DNA from: Desertivirga sp966211215
GTDB taxonomy: Bacteria > Bacteroidota > Bacteroidia > Sphingobacteriales > Sphingobacteriaceae
NCBI GenBank assembly: GCA_966211215.1
Contig: CBIHNR010000107.1
Coordinates: forward strand, 1 to 18,067
Direction of reading: 5' to 3'
DNA length: 18,067 nt
Of the stretch, positions 1 through 8,393 are shown one piece after another (the first letter of the stretch is position 1; every line of letters begins with the position of its first letter). A program made the position numbers and the translations under genes. Under the pieces are notes generated by a model, which did not search any database, was not told where the DNA came from, and was given only the letters and a program-made list of their open reading frames with translations.

Positions 1-3000
1 AAAGCAAGAAAAGGCCTGGTGTTATTGGGTAAGCAACTGCAGGCTACATGGAGCAAGATGATTCCTAAGTTAAAAGTTGTGTCGGATAATTACATGTATC
101 ATGTAACACAGGCAAAACTTAACGGGGAAGTTGAAGGTGAGCTGGAAGATTACCCAGGCTTTTATAATCCAAAAACAAATACTGTTTACCTGAACCCTCA
201 AAAGGTAGGACTCGATACCCCAATACATGAGTTTGGCCATGTGTGGTATGCGATAGCTTCTCGTACAGAGAAAGGAAGAAAGTTGATTGAAAGAGGTAAG
301 CAGTTGATCAAGGCGTCTCCTTATTTAGAACAGGTACAATCACAGGAAGAGTACCAGTTCCCGGATGAAACACCGGAGCGGAGAGAAGAACTTCAATTAG
401 AAGAAGCCTTGATAACAGCTATCGGTAACCGTGGGGCCGACTTTGTGGAACAGAGTATGAAGAACCAGTTTGTTGATTGGTTACTGGAACTACTGGATGC
501 TATTAATGTAAAGATCAAGCAACTCAAAGGGAAGAAAATAGACCTGAGCAAATTGTCTTTAGATGCTTATTTAGACCTTGCTGCAGCGGATATATTATCC
601 GGCGGAGAGGTATTTACCATAGAACCTACCGACGGGGCTTATAATGCAGTGGTAAATAAATCCATTGTATCTACAAGAAGGGTTGAGGATTCCAAAGTTT
701 TACAGGCGGAAGAACTTGAAGCTAGAGGGTCTTCTGTTGAAGACATTTATAAGAAAACCGGTTTAAGCCGTGGTGTTGAAGGAGCGTGGGAAACAGAATT
801 GGATTATGATGTTAAATTAAACAAAGGTGTTTACCTGCAGATCATTAAGCAGCAGGTAGAAAAGAGCGGTAATAAAATTTATAAGCTAAAGGATATTATC
901 TCTTATCCCCAGTTGTTTAAGGCGTATCCTGAATTAAAAGATAAGAGGGTAGTATTTATTTCCGATCCAGACAAAGTTTGGGTTGGCGCCACAAATGACA
1001 AAGGAGATATTGGTATTAACCTGGCCGATGATATTCAGATTGAACAGGAAGAGGTTGCTTACCGGATGGGTTACTTTGAAGCAGATGCCGTTGACAAGGC
1101 TTATGTTTCTACGATCATCCACGAGGTGCAGCATCTTATTCAGCGTATAGAAGACTGGCCCGGCGGATTCAACCTGCAGGAAGCCTTTGATATATCCAAA
1201 CAAAAGATCGCTGGTTTCTTTCAGAAAGAAGGAGAGGCTACCGGTGGCCAGGAATTTATTGATGCAGCTAACCAGGTAAGCGGATTTAAATACGATGAGA
1301 AGGTAGAAGATGACCTTTATGATACTGTGCGTATAGCTGCCGAAAGAAGATACAATGCTTCATCTGGTGAGCAGCAGGCAAGGAATGTACAAAGGAGATT
1401 CATTAACCCTGCTAATCGTGCAAAATCGCCACAGGCTACAGAGAGTACGCCAAGAGCAGAACAGCAGCAGGATCGCATACAGGTTAGATTAAGTACAGGC
1501 ACATGGGGCAAGGATGCTGAGGCTACAGCTCAGGCTTTATTATACGACGGTCGGGTAGCTATAACACCGAACGCCGACGGAACATTTACCGTAGCTGGTA
1601 AAATTCAGACAAAGACTTACAAGGAAGCCGAAGCTGCAAGAGATAAGATCATTCAGAATGTTTTATTAAAGAAATATCCTGAGATCAGTCCGTGGATTGC
1701 AGAGGGTATAGTTAACAGGGCTAAGGATAAAAATGTATTCAGACCGGTGCCTACATTCAGAGGCGAAGGTGTGACTACTAATGTTGATGTTAAGCCTTAT
1801 GTGGCTGATCCACGTTCAACGAAAGATAAGGTATTTGCATGGGCGTCTGCTTTCTTCCGGGAATACTTCACTTCAACCAAAGGTGTAAGCAAAGACATCT
1901 TTAACCTGAAGGGCCGGAGAATAGGTTCCGTTGATCTTCTTATTAACGAAGCCGAGGGTGTAGTAAAAGAAACAAGGGCAATTGCTAAGAAGACAGGCTT
2001 TGATGACTGGGATTTATTTGACGAGGAGTTAAGGAACTATAACACACAGGTTCCGGGTAATCCTTTCAATATTTCCATGCGTCCAAACAGGGGGCCGCAA
2101 TTAGGGCAGGGTGTGAAATTGCCACAGGAAATGCAGGAGCAGATGATACGTATGAGAACTATTCTTGACGGTATCTCTGAACAGCTTATCCGTAATGGTT
2201 ATGTAACACCAGAATTGGCATTGACCATTCAAAAGAACATGGGTAAATATGTACATAGGTCTTATGCGATGTTTACTATGGGTGACGCATGGGCAAAACA
2301 ATTAAAGACAGATCCAGAGAAAAGATGGATACTGGATAACGCCAAAGATCACCTGACTCAATTATATGCCGTTAACCTTCGTGCGGCTAATCCTTACCTG
2401 ACAGACGATGAGATTTCTTTACAGGCTAACGATATGGCTGACAAAGAGATCGACAGTATCATGCTTTCAAGGAAATCCTTCTTTGGTAAGGATGGTTCAA
2501 GTTATCTACCATACAGGAATACAGATTCATTGAAGTACCGTAAGGATGTGCCCCAGTGGTTAAGAGATTTACTTGGCGAGTACACCGATCCGGGAACCGC
2601 TTTCTTATTATCAGTAGCAGAGACAAGCAGCCTGCTTCATAACAGCATGTACCTGCAGGATCTTTACAAGTTAGGCAGGGGTGAATTTATCTTCGAGGAA
2701 TATGATAGTAACAGGCCAAGGGAGGCTAATATCCGTATTGATGCGCCATCGGCCAGTATGCTTGCTCCTTTAAACGGCAAGTATGTAACAAAGGAGATGT
2801 ATGATCACCTGATGGATGCAGAAGATAACGCCAAGGGAGCGTGGAGATGGTTTATGAAGGTAATGAACCTGAACAAAACCTTCAAGACGGTATTCTCTTT
2901 GGGTACACAGGTAAAAAACTTCCTGAATAACACGGTATTTGCCCTTAATAACGGCAATCTTACACGCTCAGGATGGAAGCAGGCAAGGAAGTATCTTAAA

Positions 3001-4563
3001 GCCCAGATCACCGGTAGTAAAAAACTAAGTGATATTAAAGAACTTGAGCCGCTATTTGTAAGGGGTTTACTTAATCAGAATATCACAGCAAGGGAACTCG
3101 ACAACCTGTTTAGCTCGAATGATTACGAGCAATACATTTTAGATTCAGCCAATGTTCAAAAGACCCTGCAGGATAAGCTTACAGAGATAGGCAAGAAACC
3201 ACTTGATTCAGCAAATAAGGCATGGAGAGGTGTGTACAGGTACTTCAGTAGATTATACCAGGCGAGTGATGCCTTCTGGAAGATACAGGCGTTTTTCTCT
3301 GAAAGAAGTAAATTATCGCCGGTGTTATTTGGCAAAAAGTACGAGGCTTTGAACCAGGAAGAAAAAGACCAGGTTGACAATGAAGCAGCCGAAAGGGTAA
3401 TGAATACTTACCCATCTTATGACCGGGCATTAAAAGCGTTTCTTGTAAGCGGGAAGATTCCTGTACTCGGGAACTTCACTGCCTTTAAAGCTGAGATGTA
3501 CCGGACTTTGTGGAATCAGTATGCTTATGCCATCAAAGACACAAGGGATGGTATAAAGGAGAAGAACCCGTATAAGACACGCATGGGCCTGACAAGGATA
3601 TTTGGAGCTATTACCCATAACACAATAAGGGTAGGTACTGAATATTTATTTGCCAAGGCGTTGGGTTACGGAGTATCAGGAGCTTCGGCCATGTTAGCTA
3701 AATTGATTCCTTACGGCGACGATGATGAAATGGTAAACTCCCTTTTAGATACCCGGAGTGCCGCTAATACTTTTGTAGCACCGTGGGCTAGATCAGATGA
3801 CAAGGTTTTTGACCTGAGCAAGGTTAGCGAAACAGGAGAAATCACTTATTGGATAGGATCTAATATTGACCCGACACAGGGCGTTTATAATTTACTCAAC
3901 GCTTACTTAGATGGTAATGAATATTATCCTCAAGGCGGTGCGAAAGCTGTGGCATCTGAATTTGTTTTACCATTCCTGGAACCGGAGATGACTGTAAGGC
4001 TTGTGATGGAATCTATTACAGGATATGATGACAGGGGTAAACTGTACGCCGAAGATGATGAAACAGGAGATAAGCTAGCGAAGGGCACATGGCATATTGC
4101 AAAGAACATGGTGCCAAGTACATTAACCTTGCTCGATCGTATACTTACTGTAACCGATAGCGAAGGTGTTAAATCCGTAGGGGTGAACGAAGATGAGCTG
4201 TGGGGTATTATTGGATTCAGACCTTACAAACAGAATGTGAAGTGGGGAGTATTTCGTATTATCAAGAAGCAGGAAGAGCTTATTAATACAGATATTAAAA
4301 AAGAGTTCAACCAGGATTACCGTGAAGGACAGAATGGTGCTGCAGAAGCAAACGCCAGGTATAAGAGAGGTATAGAGGTTATCCGCAAGGCTTATGAAGA
4401 TGCGGTTAAGCTAGGGTTTAGTGTTGATCAATTAGACGAGCTGATCAAGAACTCAAGATTACCAAAGGATGCTAAGTCTTATATCTGGTATGGTGGTGAA
4501 CTACAGGACTTGTGGGATGAACACGGAAGGATAGGAAGTAAATACCGGTTCGATAATCAATAA
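1..4563 (+). CDS. Large polyvalent protein with two HExxH zincin-like motifs (5' end outside window)
   Basis: The reading frame is open from base 1, so the gene almost certainly starts to the left; GTG at 19 is only the first in-window candidate. Numbered from it, 1514 residues remain. Two metallopeptidase-type motifs are visible. HEFGH at 70-74 has a possible third ligand in LEEALITAIG near 128. HEVQH at 368-372 has GEQQARN (E451) downstream, the pattern seen in large polyvalent protein-associated domains. The last ~900 residues are mostly helical and include TQVKNFLNNTVFALNNGN, which recalls the LPD38-type regions of such proteins (tentative). These proteins are known from phages and conjugative elements as multi-domain factors delivered with the DNA or packed in the virion. 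Here it is the last gene before a terminator and runs opposite to the early operon, which fits a late gene. The protease activity is inferred, not shown. Confidence 0.75.
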   Translation, partial: KARKGLVLLGKQLQATWSKMIPKLKVVSDNYMYHVTQAKLNGEVEGELEDYPGFYNPKTNTVYLNPQKVGLDTPIHEFGHVWYAIASRTEKGRKLIERGKQLIKASPYLEQVQSQEEYQFPDETPERREELQLEEALITAIGNRGADFVEQSMKNQFVDWLLELLDAINVKIKQLKGKKIDLSKLSLDAYLDLAAADILSGGEVFTIEPTDGAYNAVVNKSIVSTRRVEDSKVLQAEELEARGSSVEDIYKKTGLSRGVEGAWETELDYDVKLNKGVYLQIIKQQVEKSGNKIYKLKDIISYPQLFKAYPELKDKRVVFISDPDKVWVGATNDKGDIGINLADDIQIEQEEVAYRMGYFEADAVDKAYVSTIIHEVQHLIQRIEDWPGGFNLQEAFDISKQKIAGFFQKEGEATGGQEFIDAANQVSGFKYDEKVEDDLYDTVRIAAERRYNASSGEQQARNVQRRFINPANRAKSPQATESTPRAEQQQDRIQVRLSTGTWGKDAEATAQALLYDGRVAITPNADGTFTVAGKIQTKTYKEAEAARDKIIQNVLLKKYPEISPWIAEGIVNRAKDKNVFRPVPTFRGEGVTTNVDVKPYVADPRSTKDKVFAWASAFFREYFTSTKGVSKDIFNLKGRRIGSVDLLINEAEGVVKETRAIAKKTGFDDWDLFDEELRNYNTQVPGNPFNISMRPNRGPQLGQGVKLPQEMQEQMIRMRTILDGISEQLIRNGYVTPELALTIQKNMGKYVHRSYAMFTMGDAWAKQLKTDPEKRWILDNAKDHLTQLYAVNLRAANPYLTDDEISLQANDMADKEIDSIMLSRKSFFGKDGSSYLPYRNTDSLKYRKDVPQWLRDLLGEYTDPGTAFLLSVAETSSLLHNSMYLQDLYKLGRGEFIFEEYDSNRPREANIRIDAPSASMLAPLNGKYVTKEMYDHLMDAEDNAKGAWRWFMKVMNLNKTFKTVFSLGTQVKNFLNNTVFALNNGNLTRSGWKQARKYLKAQITGSKKLSDIKELEPLFVRGLLNQNITARELDNLFSSNDYEQYILDSANVQKTLQDKLTEIGKKPLDSANKAWRGVYRYFSRLYQASDAFWKIQAFFSERSKLSPVLFGKKYEALNQEEKDQVDNEAAERVMNTYPSYDRALKAFLVSGKIPVLGNFTAFKAEMYRTLWNQYAYAIKDTRDGIKEKNPYKTRMGLTRIFGAITHNTIRVGTEYLFAKALGYGVSGASAMLAKLIPYGDDDEMVNSLLDTRSAANTFVAPWARSDDKVFDLSKVSETGEITYWIGSNIDPTQGVYNLLNAYLDGNEYYPQGGAKAVASEFVLPFLEPEMTVRLVMESITGYDDRGKLYAEDDETGDKLAKGTWHIAKNMVPSTLTLLDRILTVTDSEGVKSVGVNEDELWGIIGFRPYKQNVKWGVFRIIKKQEELINTDIKKEFNQDYREGQNGAAEANARYKRGIEVIRKAYEDAVKLGFSVDQLDELIKNSRLPKDAKSYIWYGGELQDLWDEHGRIGSKYRFDNQ

Positions 4564-4599
4564 TCCCTGCTATTCCGCTGATTAATCAAGATTGCAGGT

Positions 4600-4632
4600 T
4601 AAAAAAGGAAGCCCCAATTAAGGGGCTTTTTT
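4600..4632. terminator. Bidirectional intrinsic terminator between convergent units
   Basis: A 7-base-pair stem (AAGCCCC pairing with GGGGCTT) surrounds an AATTAA loop. On the plus strand it is followed by a T-run, and on the minus strand the stem is followed by TTCCTTTTTT. It lies 46 bases after the large plus-strand gene, and the last gene of the minus-strand operon stops inside its T-run (TAA at 4631-4633). It can therefore end both transcripts. Confidence 0.85.
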
Positions 4633-4978
4633 AATAATAGTATATTCTTATTTTTAATCCATGCTTTTCAGCCAAGTCGATCATGTGTTTGGTTCCTCTA
4701 CTTTTTTTATCCCAAAATGCTATAAGTGCATCTGCGTATAAAGCCATCTGCTCATTTCTTTTGTAGCCGGCACCCTTGCCATAGGTATCCCAATCTGCGG
4801 GGAATTGTTTTAATGCGTAGCGCTTTTCCCTGGCGTATTGTTCCCCGAGTTTATCTGCACCATTAGCTGTACCACTGACAATTTCTATATCTTTTTGGTT
4901 GCTTAGTATAAGGTCACAGTAATTACGCATGGTAACGTAATCTTTGAATGTTCTACCGCCCGCTATGATTACTTTCAT
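4631..4978 (-). CDS. SLOG-fold DUF2493 (YspA-like) protein
   Basis: The 115-residue protein has the Rossmann-like SLOG pattern of DUF2493. This comprises an N-terminal beta strand with the glycine loop AGGRTF (6-11), the central SGTANGADKLGEQYA block (35-49), and GYKRNEQMA (71-79), followed by an alternating helix/strand end. SLOG proteins bind nucleotides or nucleotide-derived ligands. The DUF2493 branch is common in phages and is thought to sense or process such ligands, but its reaction in phages is not established. The start ATG overlaps the stop of the gene before it (ATGA), so the two are translationally coupled. It is the last gene of the early operon, and its stop lies within the T-run of the terminator. 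The family call is firm; the function is not known. Confidence 0.85.
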   Translation of the reverse strand: MKVIIAGGRTFKDYVTMRNYCDLILSNQKDIEIVSGTANGADKLGEQYAREKRYALKQFPADWDTYGKGAGYKRNEQMALYADALIAFWDKKSRGTKHMIDLAEKHGLKIRIYYY

Positions 4979-5280
4979 GGTTTTTCTATTTCAGCTAATT
5001 CTTTTCCTAGTCTTTTTAAGAATGATTCCTCTCCATCGTCACCACAAAGTAAATAATCTACTCGTTGTGCGTATATAGCTGCTATTCTCAAATGATACAC
5101 AGCTTCTTTGAATTTATTTATGATCTCGTCTGGGTAATCGTAACAAAATTCTCTGTCATCAAATTCGCCCCAACGATCCTCCTTCTTTAAAGGCTTCTTA
5201 TTCTTACGGATAACGCTTTCAATATCTTCGGCGATCTGATTAATCTTGTATTGGTTGTATTCGAAATATCCTCCACTCAT
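4975..5280 (-). CDS. Conserved phage protein of the MSGGxFxY type, function unknown
   Basis: The 101-residue protein begins MSGGYFEYNQYKINQIAEDI and ends with IYAQRVDYLLCGDDGEESFL followed by a charged helix. I recognise this arrangement (MSGG start, helical middle, AQRVDxLLxGDDGExSF near the C terminus) as a widespread phage and prophage family without a known function. It is mostly helical and acidic, with no signal peptide, membrane segment or obvious catalytic motif. It starts 2 bases after the stop of the replication protein gene and overlaps the SLOG gene by 4 bases (ATGA), so it belongs to the same transcript. The start is supported by the conserved MSGG beginning. Confidence 0.75.
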   Translation of the reverse strand: MSGGYFEYNQYKINQIAEDIESVIRKNKKPLKKEDRWGEFDDREFCYDYPDEIINKFKEAVYHLRIAAIYAQRVDYLLCGDDGEESFLKRLGKELAEIEKP

Positions 5281-5282
5281 AA

Positions 5283-5870
5283 TTATCTATTTATATCTGA
5301 ATAATCGGTTTGTTCTTTTAATTTTTTATCCCAGTATATTCTTGCGTCATCAAGATAAGAAAGAAACTTGGATGAGAACAAGGTCTTTGGCCGGTTGTAT
5401 TCTTTCATCTTTTCATCAACCGCCCAGGTGTTAAACTTATGTTTGATCACCATTTCAAAATGCTCAAAGGTTAGCTTGTTCTTTGATACTATACTATTAA
5501 TTTCTTTTGAATAAGTATCTGGTGAATACCTTGTTTGATTTATTTCATTAAAGCAATTGATCACCTTGTCAGCTATATCACTCTTTGGTTTTGTTTTCTT
5601 AGGACGTTCCGTAATAAACATTTCACCGGATATGATCTTATTGGCGTAATCTGTTATTCTCCAGTTGCCATCTTCGTAAACAAGGTTAGGCTCCATATCA
5701 AGCATTGACTTTAATTTCTCCTCAACCACGCCTTCGCCTACAGATAAGGCAGATGATATAAATAATACAGAAGATCCTTTGGTTTGGTATAACACATCCA
5801 GGATAAGATACTGGAAGCAACCTAAGCCAAGGTCACGACGTATGCGATGGTTGATCAGAGAGTGGAGCAT
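5283..5870 (-). CDS. Replication protein with Phg_2220_C-like C-terminal domain
   Basis: The 195-residue protein appears to have two parts. The N-terminal ~80 residues look like a winged helix (predicted helices, then NLVYEDGNWRITDYA). After a lysine/proline-rich linker (about 85-100), residues ~103-175 match the conserved phage C-terminal domain Phg_2220_C. They show the order VINCFNEINQTRY, EHFEMVIKHK, WAVDEKMKEYNRPKTLF and SKFLSYLDDA. Proteins with this end belong to the DnaD/replisome-organiser group and are thought to help load the replicative helicase at the phage origin. The primase-helicase lies upstream in the same operon. Loading of that helicase is an inference from family and context. 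It starts 5 bases after the preceding stop. Confidence 0.75.
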   Translation of the reverse strand: MLHSLINHRIRRDLGLGCFQYLILDVLYQTKGSSVLFISSALSVGEGVVEEKLKSMLDMEPNLVYEDGNWRITDYANKIISGEMFITERPKKTKPKSDIADKVINCFNEINQTRYSPDTYSKEINSIVSKNKLTFEHFEMVIKHKFNTWAVDEKMKEYNRPKTLFSSKFLSYLDDARIYWDKKLKEQTDYSDINR

Positions 5871-5875
5871 GTTAT

Positions 5876-6220
5876 TCAGGATTTCTTTACTTGTAAGGTT
5901 GTCCTCCTATTTGCTGCAAGGCTGCCATTGATTATGCCGTATAGATAAGCAATGGTCACCTTTTTGTCGCCGCTTGCAGATAGTTGGGCACGAGCCTCCA
6001 TCGCAGATAAGCCATTACTTAAATACACTTCATGTTTCACGCCGTAATAGGTATACGCAACAGGTTTCTTAAACCATCTCCTTATTGTGTAGGTAGTCTC
6101 AAAAATCATTAATGACCTGTCATGTTGCAACGCTTCTTGAAGCAATGCGTTTACCTCAGGATCTTTAACTATTCGCATTGTTGTCAGGTCTGATTCCATT
6201 AAATAAGTATAAATTCCCAT
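5876..6220 (-). CDS. Hypothetical protein, 114 aa
   Basis: I do not recognise a family. The protein is soluble and mixed in character: an N-terminal region with MGIYTYLMESDLTTMRIVKD, a central aromatic stretch around RRWFKKPVAYTYYGVKHEVY (about 47-66), and a basic C terminus. It has no membrane segment, Cys cluster or nucleotide-binding loop. The ATG is 1 base after the stop of the preceding gene, and its own stop is 5 bases before the replication protein gene, so it is clearly cotranscribed. The close spacing and lack of internal stops support a real gene. Confidence 0.7.
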   Translation of the reverse strand: MGIYTYLMESDLTTMRIVKDPEVNALLQEALQHDRSLMIFETTYTIRRWFKKPVAYTYYGVKHEVYLSNGLSAMEARAQLSASGDKKVTIAYLYGIINGSLAANRRTTLQVKKS

Positions 6221-6221
6221 G

Positions 6222-6416
6222 TTATTCGTATTCTATTTTTACAGTATAACCCAATGCTTCTAACACACCTTGAAGTATAGTTTCGGTATCAGTATTTCTA
6301 AACGGAAGCTCAAAGCCATTGACGGTAGTTATCGTTCGATATTCATCGCAACACCCGTCGCCGCATTTATAATGATAGTCTTCAAGCTTAATCGTTACTA
6401 ATTTTTCGTCTGCCAT
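6222..6416 (-). CDS. Small Cys-rich phage protein with GDGCCD motif
   Basis: The 64-residue acidic protein carries YHYKCGDGCCDEY (residues 14-26; Cys 18, 22 and 23), then a short beta-rich segment and a helix-strand end (LQGVLEALGYTVKIEYE). The YxCGDGCCxxY signature recurs in small phage proteins with no known function. The cysteines could bind a metal, but only three are present. It lies 2 bases after the preceding stop and 1 base before the next start in the early operon. Confidence 0.7.
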   Translation of the reverse strand: MADEKLVTIKLEDYHYKCGDGCCDEYRTITTVNGFELPFRNTDTETILQGVLEALGYTVKIEYE

Positions 6417-6418
6417 AT

Positions 6419-6670
6419 TTATTTATTTTCAAATGATGTTATATTGCCACATAAGGGGCATTCGAGTTTTTTAGTACCGTCTGGCCTAACTGCTATCCAT
6501 TCATAAGCGCACAAGTCACATTCAACCTTGCTTACTTCATGGGTATCTTTAGTGTAAAAAGCTTCTGCAATGCCATTGAATAACTCAACCATCCTGCTGA
6601 ATGATATTTCATCCGAGTTAAACTGATCTATAATATCTCTTACATTGGCGACTATAAAAGGCTTTTTCAT
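6419..6670 (-). CDS. Small zinc-ribbon protein
   Basis: The 83-residue protein has a helical N-terminal half and a C-terminal zinc ribbon with CDLC (51-54) and CPLC (71-74), separated by a beta hairpin containing VRPDGTKKLE. The two CxxC knuckles at this spacing are typical of a structural zinc site. The role could be DNA, RNA or protein binding, and the sequence does not decide this. The ATG shares a base with the stop of the preceding gene (TAATG), which implies coupled translation. Confidence 0.7.
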   Translation of the reverse strand: MKKPFIVANVRDIIDQFNSDEISFSRMVELFNGIAEAFYTKDTHEVSKVECDLCAYEWIAVRPDGTKKLECPLCGNITSFENK

Positions 6671-6945
6671 TATAATTCTATTTTCTTTAACGCCTCGTTA
6701 TAAGTTTCAATAAACACTTCCATTGTTGTACGACATCTGCTAACCTGGTGTTCCATAATGTTGTAATCTCTACCGGCTGTGATCATTACGCTTGCATAAG
6801 AAAATTCCACACTAATATAGCCGCCTTCTTTAATCATTACATACTCTTCATATCCGTCATCCTTCTGAAACGAAAAGAAAGCAGGTAGCTCTATAAGAGT
6901 TTCTTTTGTAATAATCTTACGTTCGACTACTTTGAGTTTGCTCAT
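6670..6945 (-). CDS. Hypothetical protein, 91 aa
   Basis: I recognise no family. The protein begins with a basic strand (KLKVVERKIITKETLIELP), has a beta-rich middle (EEYVMIKEGGYISVEFSY) and ends in a helix (TTMEVFIETYNEALKKIEL). There are no catalytic or metal-binding signatures. The start lies inside the end of the Cys-rich gene before it (29 bases shared), and its stop overlaps the start of the zinc-ribbon gene, as expected in this compact operon. Confidence 0.65.
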   Translation of the reverse strand: MSKLKVVERKIITKETLIELPAFFSFQKDDGYEEYVMIKEGGYISVEFSYASVMITAGRDYNIMEHQVSRCRTTMEVFIETYNEALKKIEL

Positions 6946-7108
6946 CGGTTTTATTATTTATAAAATATTCGCAATGCGCTACATGGTTATGTATATACCA
7001 ATTAAACCTTATGTATGATTGCCTAAACTCATTAGGCTCGGCAGTACACCGGTAGCATTTTTCTTTTAACGGGCAGGTTGCGTTTGTGCAAAGGGATATG
7101 TCTGGCAT
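6917..7108 (-). CDS. Small four-Cys phage protein (CxNxxCPLxxxCYR type)
   Basis: The start is taken at ATG 7106-7108, giving about 63 residues that begin MPDISLCTNATCPLKEKCYR. A TTG five codons upstream is possible, but the family normally starts with MxDIS. The ATG is also preceded by GAAAAGAAG and lies just after the stop of the small gene upstream. The pattern CxxxxCPLxxxCxRC followed by QSYIRF and a last Cys (AHCEYF) is a recurring phage family, probably metal-binding and of unknown function. Its end overlaps the next gene by 29 bases. Confidence 0.65.
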   Translation of the reverse strand: MPDISLCTNATCPLKEKCYRCTAEPNEFRQSYIRFNWYIHNHVAHCEYFINNKTDEQTQSSRT

Positions 7109-7109
7109 G

Positions 7110-7289
7110 TTACTTCTTTTCAATTAAATAATTAATCATCTTTTCAAACCTCTTCTTTGCATTCTTCATGTTTAGGGCAGATGTGTATAACACACCTTTC
7201 TCCAATTCGCTATCGTTGGGGATGCGTACAATCTCACCTGTTTTAATTAGCTTAAAGAGGGAGTGGCCTGGGTTTATTTTAATCTTCAC
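7110..7289 (-). CDS. Small hypothetical protein, about 59 aa, GTG start
   Basis: This gene is easy to miss. From GTG at 7287-7289 the frame runs to TAA at 7110-7112 and encodes a basic protein that begins VKIKINPGHSLFKLIKTGEI and ends KRFEKMINYLIEKK. An in-frame stop four codons upstream rules out a longer ATG form. It overlaps the end of the acidic 104-residue gene by 11 bases and stops 1 base before the next ATG, which fills an otherwise unexplained gap in a gap-free operon. The N-terminal part looks like a small beta barrel with KxGEIVRIPND, followed by a C-terminal helix. No family is recognised. Confidence 0.6.
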   Translation of the reverse strand: MKIKINPGHSLFKLIKTGEIVRIPNDSELEKGVLYTSALNMKNAKKRFEKMINYLIEKK

Positions 7290-7593
7290 CGTATGATCTG
7301 TTTAATTCTTTTAGTAAACCAGCAACCGAATCCTGGGGTAGTTTTTCGAAAAGTGTTTTTATTAAGCTGGACGAATTGTAATCGCCTTTCCTATAATAAG
7401 CCATATCTTCAAGTAGGATGGCAAACATATCCATGTACTCTTCTTTAATATCCCTAACTGGCGGGGCTTTGAAATTTATTTTACCATCTTCGCCTTTAGG
7501 GTAAATTCTTTCTTCAACGTCTTCTTCTACATGAACATTATCCGATTTAAAAATCAGATAGTAGCCATGATTCTTTTTAATTGATATTTCCAT
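7279..7593 (-). CDS. Acidic hypothetical protein, 104 aa
   Basis: The protein is acidic, beginning with a strand-rich section (MEISIKKNHGYYLIF), then VEEDVEERIYPKGEDGK, and ending with helices (EYMDMFAILLEDMAYYRKG and IKTLFEKLPQDSVAGLLKEL). I recognise no family and see no metal or nucleotide-binding motif. The start overlaps the end of the dNMP kinase gene by 17 bases, and its stop lies within the start of the small GTG-initiated gene, so all three are probably translationally coupled. Confidence 0.65.
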   Translation of the reverse strand: MEISIKKNHGYYLIFKSDNVHVEEDVEERIYPKGEDGKINFKAPPVRDIKEEYMDMFAILLEDMAYYRKGDYNSSSLIKTLFEKLPQDSVAGLLKELNRSYGED

Positions 7594-8164
7594 TTGATTC
7601 TAATTGTTCAACCATCTTCTTCACCTTAAACTCAAGATCAAAGAATGATGAATCGTTATAAATAATATAATCAGGTATAATTTGCTCGATCTCTTTCTCG
7701 GATTGCAAGCCTCTTGATTTTACCCGTGGATTAATTACCTTGATAATATACCCGCCGTATGATTTGACCGCATCTGCTTCGATGGGTTTACGCATATCAG
7801 GGATGATCCAGTTGGGGTACTTGGCGTGATCTTCGGCTGGAACATCTGGGAAGAACGGCCCAATATGATACTTACCCATCGTCAACCTCACCCAAAAATC
7901 CGCACCAAAGGTCTCTCTCATACACTCTCCGAGTCCTTCCATAAATTCCCTGCAGGTTATACTATAACCAGGAATAAGACCTTCTTTGAATACCCGATCT
8001 TCAAGTTGCTCACGGGTTACACCGAAGTATAAACACATGGTATCTTTTATGGGATCGGCAAAGCTTACCATATCGTATTTATTACCTAGATGCTTATTGA
8101 GCATACCAGCGACGGTGGATTTGCCTGAACCGGCTATGCCTGTGATGCCAAATAAATTCATCAT
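7577..8164 (-). CDS. Deoxynucleoside monophosphate kinase
   Basis: The 195-residue P-loop protein has a Walker A motif GIAGSGKS at residues 9-16, followed by FADPIKD, a region typical of phage dNMP kinases of the T4 gp1 type. Later come GECMRETFGADFWVR, the core strand WIIPDMRKPIEAD and the C-terminal IIPDYIIYNDSS. The enzyme would transfer phosphate from ATP to dNMPs in the cytoplasm, feeding dNTP synthesis for phage replication. Length and order of motifs fit the family. Two ATGs stand next to each other; the first overlaps the stop of the upstream gene (ATGA). Which dNMPs it accepts cannot be read from the sequence. Confidence 0.88.
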   Translation of the reverse strand: MMNLFGITGIAGSGKSTVAGMLNKHLGNKYDMVSFADPIKDTMCLYFGVTREQLEDRVFKEGLIPGYSITCREFMEGLGECMRETFGADFWVRLTMGKYHIGPFFPDVPAEDHAKYPNWIIPDMRKPIEADAVKSYGGYIIKVINPRVKSRGLQSEKEIEQIIPDYIIYNDSSFFDLEFKVKKMVEQLESNGNIN

Positions 8165-8352
8165 CCCACTATCTTTTTAGGAGGCCATCTTTTAACAGTA
8201 AGATCCTCCAGTTTATCTAATTCCTTTTTAATGATCTTCTTTAGCTTGTCGCCTTCTTTGTCGTGAAACTTTTTCTTTGCTACCAGGCGATCAATTAATT
8301 CACCCTGCTCTGATATTTGCTTTGTTAGTAAAGTCTTTTCTTCTTTGGTCAT
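8161..8352 (-). CDS. Small helical coiled-coil protein, about 63 aa
   Basis: The start is placed at ATG 8350-8352 (MTKEEKTLLTKQISEQGELI). A TTG at 8425-8427 would add 25 residues, but the extension is of different character and would run through a hairpin. The protein is a highly charged helix with leucine/isoleucine spacing suggesting a coiled coil (LLTKQISEQGELIDRLVAKK, then LKKIIKKELDKLEDL) and a short PPKK tail. No family is recognised. The stop overlaps the dNMP kinase start. Confidence 0.6.
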   Translation of the reverse strand: MTKEEKTLLTKQISEQGELIDRLVAKKKFHDKEGDKLKKIIKKELDKLEDLTVKRWPPKKIVG

Positions 8353-8363
8353 CGTTATGGTTT

Positions 8364-8393
8364 TAAAATAGGAGGGAGTGGAAACAACCTCCT
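8364..8393 (-). other. Intercistronic RNA hairpin, possible attenuator
   Basis: On the minus-strand transcript AGGAGG pairs with CCTCCT (6 base pairs, 12-base loop) and is followed by ATTTT. It lies in the only sizeable gap of the early operon (about 70 bases between the SSB-like gene and the ATG at 8352). It could be a weak terminator or an RNA-processing or translation-control element. The stem is short, so it may have no role. Confidence 0.35.

Noticed and set aside
934..3618. Several minus-strand open frames within the large plus-strand gene
   Set aside because: They are antisense to a well-supported coding region, contain no recognisable domains, and have unlikely compositions rich in Cys, Leu and Phe.
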